From SLJM01 sp964415785 (GTDB lineage Bacteria > Myxococcota_A > Bradymonadia > Bradymonadales > Bradymonadaceae), in contig CAYQBU010000160.1 in assembly GCA_964415785.1 (NCBI GenBank), positions 1 through 9,026 on the forward strand: 9,026 nt of DNA, written 5' to 3'. The notes under the pieces are model-generated. The model did not search any database, was not told the origin of the DNA, and saw nothing but the letters and a program-made list of their open reading frames with translations. This document shows, one piece after another, positions 1 to 5,120 of this stretch (the first letter of the stretch is position 1; each line of letters starts with the position of its first letter). A program made the translations under genes and the position numbers.

Positions 1-11
1 CAATGAAAAAG

Positions 12-86
12 CGCTGTCGGAGCTCCGATATCGCGGGGTGTCTGACCTGGGTCAGGCCCTTAGATATGGAGGACTCATCGACAGCG
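12..86. repeat. Long imperfect inverted repeat (hairpin-forming)
   Basis: The outer arms CGCTGTCG (12-19) and CGACAGCG (79-86) are perfectly complementary. Moving inward, 20-22 pairs with 74-76, 23-26 with 68-71 and 28-32 with 63-67, interrupted by small bulges (77-78, 72-73, 27). The apical part holds a near-palindrome, CTGACC-TG-GGTCAG (42-55), and GGG/CCC (36-38/57-59) can also pair. The whole 75 nt can therefore fold into one long hairpin. There is no T-run on either strand, so it is not a standard terminator. It could be a REP/MITE-like element, a structured RNA, or an operator region for the gene to the left of the window. The pairing is seen directly; the role is unknown. Confidence 0.55.
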
Positions 87-89
87 TGG

Positions 90-125
90 AGGATTGACCC
101 AGGTCTGCTGACCTGGGTCAATCCT
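90..125. repeat. Perfect 16-bp stem-loop; candidate 3' end of the HiPIP transcript
   Basis: Positions 90-105 and 110-125 are exact reverse complements with a 4-nt loop (106-109). The stem contains TGACCCAGGT and its complement ACCTGGGTCA. Thirteen bases, CTGACCTGGGTCA, recur at 42-54 and 108-120, so the stem shares its core word with the adjacent hairpin at 12-86. On the minus strand it lies 44-79 nt beyond the HiPIP stop codon, a reasonable place for a transcript end, but no U-tract follows on either strand. A U-less terminator, an mRNA-stabilising hairpin or a repeat element are all possible. Confidence 0.6.
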
Positions 126-134
126 GATTCGTCT

Positions 135-152
135 AACGGAGTAAGTTCCGTT
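135..152. repeat. Short inverted repeat AACGGA-N6-TCCGTT
   Basis: Perfect 6-bp arms (135-140 and 147-152) surround a 6-nt loop, starting 17 nt beyond the HiPIP stop codon on the minus strand. No T-run follows. It may contribute to 3'-end structure of the HiPIP mRNA, or simply be the third hairpin of the cluster at 12-152. Its function cannot be decided from sequence. Confidence 0.35.
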
Positions 153-168
153 CAAGCGTAGGCGTTCA

Positions 169-555
169 TTAAGCAGCGGGGGCCCAGATATTGCACCATC
201 CCTCGGGGTGGAAGGGACCGGGGATCATGGCACAGCCGCCACAATTTTCGCCGGCTGCGGGATCTTCCCAGTGCAGGCAATTATGGCAGTACTCACCCTC
301 TTCCGGTGAATCGTCGACATATTCGTGGCCTTCGCGCCGGGCGATTTCGTCGTCGGAGAGGCCAGCCAGGGCGTCAGAGTCGTTGCAGCTAAAGTCGTCA
401 ACCGTGTCACCGGTGGCGGTATCGTCAGCTGCGGCGCCATTGTCGGCCTCCGGGGGGTCACAGGCGGAGAGAAGGGATCCGGCGCCGATGGCGGCGGCTC
501 CGAGAAGGGCTGCGCGTTCGAGGAACTGGCGTCGATCAAGCTTATTGTCGGACAT
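169..555 (-). CDS. High-potential iron-sulfur protein (HiPIP), TAT-exported putative lipoprotein
   Basis: A 128-residue periplasmic electron carrier that would shuttle one electron through a [4Fe-4S] cluster to a cytochrome oxidase or other respiratory acceptor. The four expected ligands are visible: C90 and C93 (CHNC), C108 and C121, the last in the family signature GWCNIW (119-124). C57 and C105 are extra cysteines. The N-terminus has a twin-arginine motif (DRRQFL, 7-12) and a hydrophobic stretch ending in the lipobox LSAC, so C32 may be lipidated. An acidic, Ala/Thr-rich linker follows (about 36-60). I chose the ATG at 555 because it begins the TAT peptide and has GAGG 8 nt upstream; the open frame reaches 663 but gives no sensible signal. 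It lies 138 bp after the RegA-like gene on the same strand, which fits co-regulation or control by that redox system. The HiPIP call is firm; lipidation is inferred. Confidence 0.92.
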   Translation of the reverse strand: MSDNKLDRRQFLERAALLGAAAIGAGSLLSACDPPEADNGAAADDTATGDTVDDFSCNDSDALAGLSDDEIARREGHEYVDDSPEEGEYCHNCLHWEDPAAGENCGGCAMIPGPFHPEGWCNIWAPAA

Positions 556-634
556 GGTTGGTACCTCGCCTCGTCTTGGGAAAAAACTGAAACGCCGACG
601 TGGAGCGCAATGCTTCCCGGTCGGCAGATGAATA

Positions 635-640
635 ACTATA
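635..640 (-). promoter_or_regulatory. Weak candidate -10 element for the HiPIP gene
   Basis: TATAGT on the minus strand (5 of 6 matches to TATAAT) lies about 80 nt before the HiPIP start codon. No good -35 element sits 16-18 nt upstream. If transcription starts here it would need an activator, for which the adjacent RegA-like regulator is an obvious candidate. HiPIP may instead be read through from the kinase/regulator genes. Confidence 0.2.
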
Positions 641-693
641 ACCACCGAAGAGCAAACATGCATGGGGCAATTCGTCGCAAGGGTCCCCTGAGA

Positions 694-1239
694 TCACTCC
701 GGAGGTGGATAGCGGTCGAGTTTGCGCTGCAGAGTTCGGCGATGGATGTCCAGGCGTCGAGCGGTTTCGGAGATATTGCCGTCGCAATCGGCGAGGACGC
801 GCTGAATATGTTCCCACTCGGCGCGGGCCAGCGACGGGGCCTGGTAGGAGTGCTCGGAGCCGGACATGGGAGGTTTTTCGCCGCGGGAAAAGGCGGCGAT
901 GATATCGTCGGCGTCGGCCGGCTTTTGGAGGTAGTTGATGGCGCCGAGTTTGACGGCATCGATGGCGGTGGCGATGGAGCCATAGCCGGTGAGGACGACG
1001 ATGCGGGTTTGCTCGTCGATATCGAGGAGGTCGCGGACGACCTCGAGGCCATTTTTGCCGGGCATGCGAAGGTCGACGACCGCCCACTCGGGACTTTCGT
1101 CACGGGCGTGGGCGATGGCCTGGTCGTAGTTTTCAGCTTTGCGGACCTCGTAGCCACGATCGGAGAAGGCGCGGGCGAGGCGGTCGCGAAAGATCTCGTT
1201 ATCATCGACGATGAGAAGCGAAGGTGCGGGACTGCTCAT
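694..1239 (-). CDS. regA: RegA/PrrA/ActR-family redox response regulator
   Basis: A 181-residue two-component response regulator. The receiver domain (about 7-117) has the acidic pair D12/D13, phospho-acceptor D56 in VVDLRMPG, switch T84 and K106 in LQKPAD. The segment VLTGYGSIATAIDAVKLGA (82-100) and the C-terminal Fis-type helix-turn-helix (about 136-174), ending HRRTLQRKL, are hallmarks of the RegA/PrrA/ActR/RoxR family. These factors control respiratory and redox genes in proteobacteria. The length matches the family (about 180 residues). The start ATG overlaps the stop of the upstream kinase as ATGA, with GAGG 7 nt before it, so the two are almost surely translationally coupled. The downstream HiPIP gene is a likely target, by inference. 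Family call is confident; the regulon in this organism is unknown. Confidence 0.93.
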   Translation of the reverse strand: MSSPAPSLLIVDDNEIFRDRLARAFSDRGYEVRKAENYDQAIAHARDESPEWAVVDLRMPGKNGLEVVRDLLDIDEQTRIVVLTGYGSIATAIDAVKLGAINYLQKPADADDIIAAFSRGEKPPMSGSEHSYQAPSLARAEWEHIQRVLADCDGNISETARRLDIHRRTLQRKLDRYPPPE

Positions 1240-2633
1240 GAGGAGACCTCGGGGGTTGAAGCATGGGGTTGTGGCGAAGGATCGAGGGGAGAGGGGCGCT
1301 GGTCGTCCGCGGGAATGTCCACGGTGACGGTGGTGCCCTTTCCGGGGGTACTGTCGAAATGAAGTTGGCCATTGATTTTTTCAAGCAGGGTGCGGGCCAG
1401 AAAGACGCCGAGTCCCATGCCCTGGCCCTCTGGTTTGGTGGAGAAGAAGGGCTCGTCGACGCGCTGGAGAACGGCGGGGCACATGCCCTCGCCATGGTCG
1501 ATGATCTGGAGCCGTAAAAATTGGTGGTGGCGCTGAAAGGCCATGGTGACGCTGGTGTCGGACTCACTGGCCTCGATGGCATTATTGAGCAGGCCGCGGA
1601 GGGCCTGGCCGAGGGCACTGGGAGGGACGGACAACTCGATGGCCTGGTCGGTGTCGATGGTGACGTGGACGCGCTGGGGGTCGCGGCAGCCGTCGAGGAT
1701 ATGAGTGACCAGTTCGTCGACGTCGACGGGTCGGGCAAATTCGCCCATGGATTCACCGGCGTCGGCCGACATTTGGTGTAGGATATCGTGGCAGCGTTCG
1801 ACTTGATCGCGGATGAGTTGGGCATCTTCGCCAAAACGGGCCGGGAGGTCGTAGTCCTGGAGGCCGCGCTGCAACTCGTTGGCCACCAGAGCGATGGTGG
1901 ACAGGGGGGTGGAAAACTCATGGGCGGCACCGGCGGCGAGGGTGGCGAGGCTGGCCAGTTTCTCGCTGCGCATCTGGGCGTGTCGGACCTCGTTGAGTTC
2001 TTGTTCGCGGCGTTTGAGGGCGCGCTGGATGCGATTGATGAAGAAGGCGATGACGCAGGCGGTGAGGATGAAGGCCGCCCATCGGCCGGTGGTGGGCAAT
2101 ACCCACAGTTCAGGGGAGGTCGTCCAGGTGAGGGCCTGATGGGAGGAGGGAAAGAGAAAGAGGAAGAGGTAGGCGGCGATGCTGAGGACGGTGATTGCCC
2201 AGGTCCAAAGCGGGTTGAGGACGAGGGCGGCGAGGGCGACGTGGACAAAATAGAGGGGACTAAAGGGGTTTTGAGCGCCGCCGGTAAAGTAGAGAAGGGC
2301 CGTCAAAAAGAGGAGGTCGGCGGCGAGGACAACGGCGCCCATGAGTTCGTGGCGTGGATCGTCGGTGCGCGCCCAGGCGATGAGGGCGAGGTTGGAGAGG
2401 ATCTCCAGGGTCAGAATGAGGACGAGGGTGCCATAGGGGATATCGACGCCGGTCATGTACTGGGAAGCGATGACGACGAAGGACTGGCCGATGATGGCAA
2501 CCCAGCGAAGCCGGATAAGCCAGGCAAAATTGATGCGGTGGACATCGGGATCGGCGTGATGGCTCGGCAGCTCACGGATCACAGAGCGATGCTGATGGGA
2601 GAGGGGTTGAGCGGTGGGGAGAGAAGAAGACAT
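1236..2633 (-). CDS. regB: RegB/PrrB/ActS-family redox-sensing histidine kinase
   Basis: A 465-residue inner-membrane sensor kinase. The N-terminal half has about six hydrophobic helices (between 38 and 202). GGAQNPF (118-124) matches the GGxxNPF motif that binds quinone in RegB. The H-box reads GAAHEFSTPLSTIALVANEL, with phospho-acceptor H238; a conserved-position cysteine, C281 (ERCHDIL), corresponds to the redox-active Cys of RegB. The ATP-binding domain shows the N-box LLNNAIEAS (348-356), G1 DHGEG (379-383), EPFFSTK (394-400) and the G2 box GQGMGLG (403-409). The tail after 440 is Pro/Ser-rich low complexity. It would phosphorylate the adjacent RegA-like regulator in response to quinone-pool redox state or oxygen. 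The start ATG has no clear Shine-Dalgarno; a GTG at codon 18 is an alternative start. Family call is strong; the signal is inferred from the homologous family. Confidence 0.92.
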   Translation of the reverse strand: MSSSLPTAQPLSHQHRSVIRELPSHHADPDVHRINFAWLIRLRWVAIIGQSFVVIASQYMTGVDIPYGTLVLILTLEILSNLALIAWARTDDPRHELMGAVVLAADLLFLTALLYFTGGAQNPFSPLYFVHVALAALVLNPLWTWAITVLSIAAYLFLFLFPSSHQALTWTTSPELWVLPTTGRWAAFILTACVIAFFINRIQRALKRREQELNEVRHAQMRSEKLASLATLAAGAAHEFSTPLSTIALVANELQRGLQDYDLPARFGEDAQLIRDQVERCHDILHQMSADAGESMGEFARPVDVDELVTHILDGCRDPQRVHVTIDTDQAIELSVPPSALGQALRGLLNNAIEASESDTSVTMAFQRHHQFLRLQIIDHGEGMCPAVLQRVDEPFFSTKPEGQGMGLGVFLARTLLEKINGQLHFDSTPGKGTTVTVDIPADDQRPSPLDPSPQPHASTPEVSS

Positions 2634-2722
2634 CGGAAAATGGGCAGTAGAGAGAGAACAGGGACCCCTGGCGGGCCAAATACAAGTGAGTCAGGACGGC
2701 TATTCCGGCAACCGGCGTTCGT

Positions 2723-2750
2723 AATGTACAAGGCCAGTGGTCTATGACAA
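2723..2750 (-). promoter_or_regulatory. Candidate promoter for the regBA-like operon
   Basis: On the minus strand TTGTCA (2750-2745, 5 of 6 to the -35 consensus) is followed after 16 nt by TACATT (2728-2723, 4 of 6 to -10). Transcription would begin near 2715, leaving an 80-nt leader to the kinase ATG. It lies in the 174-bp divergent gap shared with the FHA gene. I see no convincing plus-strand promoter there: TTGACT at 2761 has no matching -10. The assignment assumes a sigma-70-like consensus. Confidence 0.3.
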
Positions 2751-2807
2751 AATGGATTAATTGACTGGACCAAGCTCTCCACTCTCCTGTGATGGTTCGA
2801 ATCGCCT

Positions 2808-4760
2808 ATGACAACGACAGAAGCCACGGTTGCTGAGCGCATGGTGTCTCTGACGGTGCTCAAAGGGCCCGATCAGGGGATGACGCAGAGTTTTCGCCAG
2901 CCCACAGTGAGGGTAGGGCGCGATAAGGGCAATGACTTTGTGCTCTCCGATGGGTTTGTGTCCAACGAACACGCCGAATTTGAGCTCGGCGATGGGGGCG
3001 TGAGACTCAGAGATCTGGCCAGTCGCCACGGATCGATTGTGGTGCGCGACGCAGAGGTGGAAAAGCTGCATCAGGAGGAAACTCGGCGGGAAGCGCCACT
3101 GGAGGACGGAGACCAGATTCAGGTGGGATCGACCTTGTTGGAGGTCACGATCTCGAAGGCGCCAACATCGCGCTATCGACAGGCCAAGAAGGTCAAGCAG
3201 GGAGGGGGAGAGCATCTGATCACGGCGGCCCACAAGCCGGTGCAGACGATCAACCAGCGCCTGGGGGACTCGGATACGCGGATGGCGGCGCTCTTTCACC
3301 TGGCGGGAGAGCTCAACGGTCGAACGGCGCTGGAGGAGATCCTGGACCTGATCGTGGAGACGATCTTCGATGCCTTTCCAGCGACCAATTTTTTCGCGGT
3401 GATGCTGGGCGATGATCCGGAGACGGTCAGCGAGCGCGAGCCCTTCTGGTCGCGAACCCGTGGGGAGGTCGTCCATGGGGAGGACGAAGAGCTGATCATG
3501 AGCACGAGCATCATGCGCCAGGCGCTGGAGAACCGCGAGAGCGTGCTCTTTACCCGCGACACGATGGGCGACGAGATCAGCAAGAGCATCATGGACGCCA
3601 ATATTACGGCGAGCATGTGCGCGCCGCTGGTGGGGCAGAAGTCATTGTTGGGGTTGATGCTCGTCGATACCCGAGGGCGAGGAGCCCTGTACTCGCGCCA
3701 CGATCTGGAGCTCTTTAATATCCTGGCCTCGAATGCGGCGTTTGCCATCGAGCGGGCGCGCCTGACCCAGGATATCATGGAGATGTTCGAGGGCTTTGTG
3801 TCGGCGAGCGTCAATGCCATTGAGGCTCGCGATCCGGTGACGGCGGGCCATTCGGAGCGCGTGGCCGATTATACGCTGGAGTTGGCAGAGGTGGTCAACG
3901 AAGTGGAGGCGGGGAGCCTGCACGACGTGTGGTTGAGCCAGGAGGAGTTGCGAGAGCTTCGGTATGCGGCATTGCTCCATGATTTCGGAAAGATCGCGGT
4001 CAGTGAGGATGTCATTCAAAAGGGGGCGAGGTTGCCCGATGGGCGCATGGAGCTGATCGGTCAGCGCTTTGAGACGATCAAGCAATTGGCCTATCGGCAG
4101 TCGTTGCGCGGCTATATCCAGGAGATGGAGGCGAACCGAGAGGTGGAGGAGGCCTCCAGAGGGCTCAAGGCGATCGATCGCGAGTACGATGAGGTGTGTC
4201 GCGAGCTCGACGATCTATATGGCTTTCTGGAGCGGATTGCGACGAAGGGCTACCTGGAAGATGAGGAGATCGCCCAGGTTCAGGCGTTGGGCGAGCAGTA
4301 TTACCGCGGGAGCAATGGCAAGCAGAGGCCCTATTTGACGCCCATGGAAGTGGAGAATCTATGCATCCGTAAGGGGACGCTCAACGACGAGGAGTGGGTG
4401 GAGATGAGGAGCCACGCGGCGTTGAGCGAGGCCTACCTCGATCAGATTCCCTGGAGTGACGAGTTGCAGCGCATTCCCTGTATCGCGGGGGCCCACCATG
4501 AGAAGTTGGATGGATCGGGCTACCCCAAGGGGTTGGGGGAGGGAGCGATCCTGCCCCAGGTTCGGATGTTGACGATCGCCGATATCTTCGACGCCCTCAC
4601 GGCCAGCGATCGACCCTATCGCAAGGCGGCAAGCATCGATCGAGCGGTGGAGATTTTGTATCTGGAGGCCAATGAGGGGAAGTTGGATCACCAGTTGGTG
4701 GAGGCCTTCGAAGATCTGGTGGTGCCCCGAATCGCCCCTCGGGTTCCGGGCGAGCGTTAG
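2808..4760 (+). CDS. FHA-GAF-HD-GYP protein, probable c-di-GMP phosphodiesterase
   Basis: A 650-residue cytoplasmic signalling protein with no signal peptide or membrane helix. An N-terminal FHA domain (about 12-115) has VGRDKGND (36-43) and SNEHA (52-56), the phosphothreonine-binding elements. A GAF domain follows (about 160-318) and runs by a helical linker into an HD-GYP domain (about 326-640). Catalytic signatures are intact: H348, HDFGK (391-395), H536, HHE (563-565), DGSGYPKGL (568-576) and IADIFDALTASDRPYR. Active hydrolysis of c-di-GMP is therefore expected. About 110 residues (roughly 408-520, Glu/Arg-rich, helical) are inserted between HDFGK and the RKGTLNDEEW segment that is usually close behind it. 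I recall similar long-insert versions in deltaproteobacteria. No clear Shine-Dalgarno precedes the ATG; the Met at codon 12 (2841) is a possible alternative. The stop overlaps that of the convergent lipoprotein gene. The FHA domain could bind a target of the nearby Ser/Thr kinase; that is inference. Confidence 0.92.
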   Translation: MTTTEATVAERMVSLTVLKGPDQGMTQSFRQPTVRVGRDKGNDFVLSDGFVSNEHAEFELGDGGVRLRDLASRHGSIVVRDAEVEKLHQEETRREAPLEDGDQIQVGSTLLEVTISKAPTSRYRQAKKVKQGGGEHLITAAHKPVQTINQRLGDSDTRMAALFHLAGELNGRTALEEILDLIVETIFDAFPATNFFAVMLGDDPETVSEREPFWSRTRGEVVHGEDEELIMSTSIMRQALENRESVLFTRDTMGDEISKSIMDANITASMCAPLVGQKSLLGLMLVDTRGRGALYSRHDLELFNILASNAAFAIERARLTQDIMEMFEGFVSASVNAIEARDPVTAGHSERVADYTLELAEVVNEVEAGSLHDVWLSQEELRELRYAALLHDFGKIAVSEDVIQKGARLPDGRMELIGQRFETIKQLAYRQSLRGYIQEMEANREVEEASRGLKAIDREYDEVCRELDDLYGFLERIATKGYLEDEEIAQVQALGEQYYRGSNGKQRPYLTPMEVENLCIRKGTLNDEEWVEMRSHAALSEAYLDQIPWSDELQRIPCIAGAHHEKLDGSGYPKGLGEGAILPQVRMLTIADIFDALTASDRPYRKAASIDRAVEILYLEANEGKLDHQLVEAFEDLVVPRIAPRVPGER

Positions 4761-5038
4761 CCCTGCTGGCAGGCCTGGGGCAGGGGTTGGTCCTGGTCGT
4801 CGAGGATGTGGGAGATGGTGGTGAGAACGGTGCGGCAGGTCTGAGGATCGCGAGTATCGGAGCCGAGGTCGGCGCAGACGCCGCCGATCTCGTCGAGGTC
4901 TTGGACGGCCTCACAGCATTGCATCATCTGGCGGCATTGGGCGTCGCGGCAGGCCGGCAAAAGGAGAAGGCCGAGCAGGAGGAGAACGACGAGGGCAAAA
5001 CCAGGGAGGACGGCGCGGTGGGGGGAGAGAAAAGACAT
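4757..5038 (-). CDS. Small cysteine-rich lipoprotein, function unknown
   Basis: A 93-residue predicted lipoprotein. A strong hydrophobic signal peptide (about 11-27) ends in the lipobox LPAC, giving lipidated C30. The short mature part has six more cysteines (C35, C41, C42, C55, C68, C90), enough for three disulfides in the periplasm, and includes the pair QCCEA. I recognise no family; Cys-rich small lipoproteins of this form are common in Myxococcota-like genomes. The ATG is supported by GGAG 5 nt upstream and by the correctly placed signal. The gene is divergent from the Ser/Thr kinase gene (82-bp gap) and convergent with the FHA-GAF-HD-GYP gene, sharing the bases TTAG at the two stops. The real-gene call rests on the signal peptide, lipobox and RBS. 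Confidence 0.75.
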   Translation of the reverse strand: MSFLSPHRAVLPGFALVVLLLLGLLLLPACRDAQCRQMMQCCEAVQDLDEIGGVCADLGSDTRDPQTCRTVLTTISHILDDQDQPLPQACQQG

Positions 5039-5065
5039 GGAAACTCCGTAAAAAAGGGAGCAAGG

Positions 5066-5093
5066 GTGACGAATCGAGAATATGCGCTACAAT
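5066..5093 (+). promoter_or_regulatory. Probable sigma-70-type promoter for the Ser/Thr kinase gene
   Basis: TACAAT (5088-5093, 5 of 6 to TATAAT) lies 16 nt after GTGACG (5066-5071, 4 of 6 to TTGACA). Transcription would start near 5100, about 20 nt before the GTG start codon, leaving just enough room for the GAGGAG ribosome site (5112-5117). It is the best promoter-like pair in the window. Confidence 0.45.
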
Positions 5094-5120
5094 AGCTGAG
5101 AGTTCAACGACGAGGAGCGC

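Noticed and set aside
12..125. Integron attC site
   Set aside because: The imperfect hairpin looks superficially similar, but there are no GTTRRRY/RYYYAAC core sites at its ends, no integrase and no cassette-like genes.
90..125. Canonical rho-independent terminator
   Set aside because: The stem is excellent, but neither strand has a T-run after it, so I list it as a stem-loop rather than a terminator.
556..663. Upstream ATG at 663 as the HiPIP start
   Set aside because: It would add 36 residues before the twin-arginine signal; the ATG at 555 has a good ribosome site and begins the signal peptide correctly.
325..1362. 345-codon plus-strand open frame across the HiPIP and regulator genes
   Set aside because: It is Gly/Val/Asp-rich with no domain, lies antisense to two clear families, and is explained by GC-rich codon bias on the coding strand.
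1788..2747. 319-codon plus-strand open frame opposite the histidine kinase
   Set aside because: Low-complexity Gly/Glu/Asp composition, no RBS or recognisable motif, and fully antisense to a well-supported kinase.
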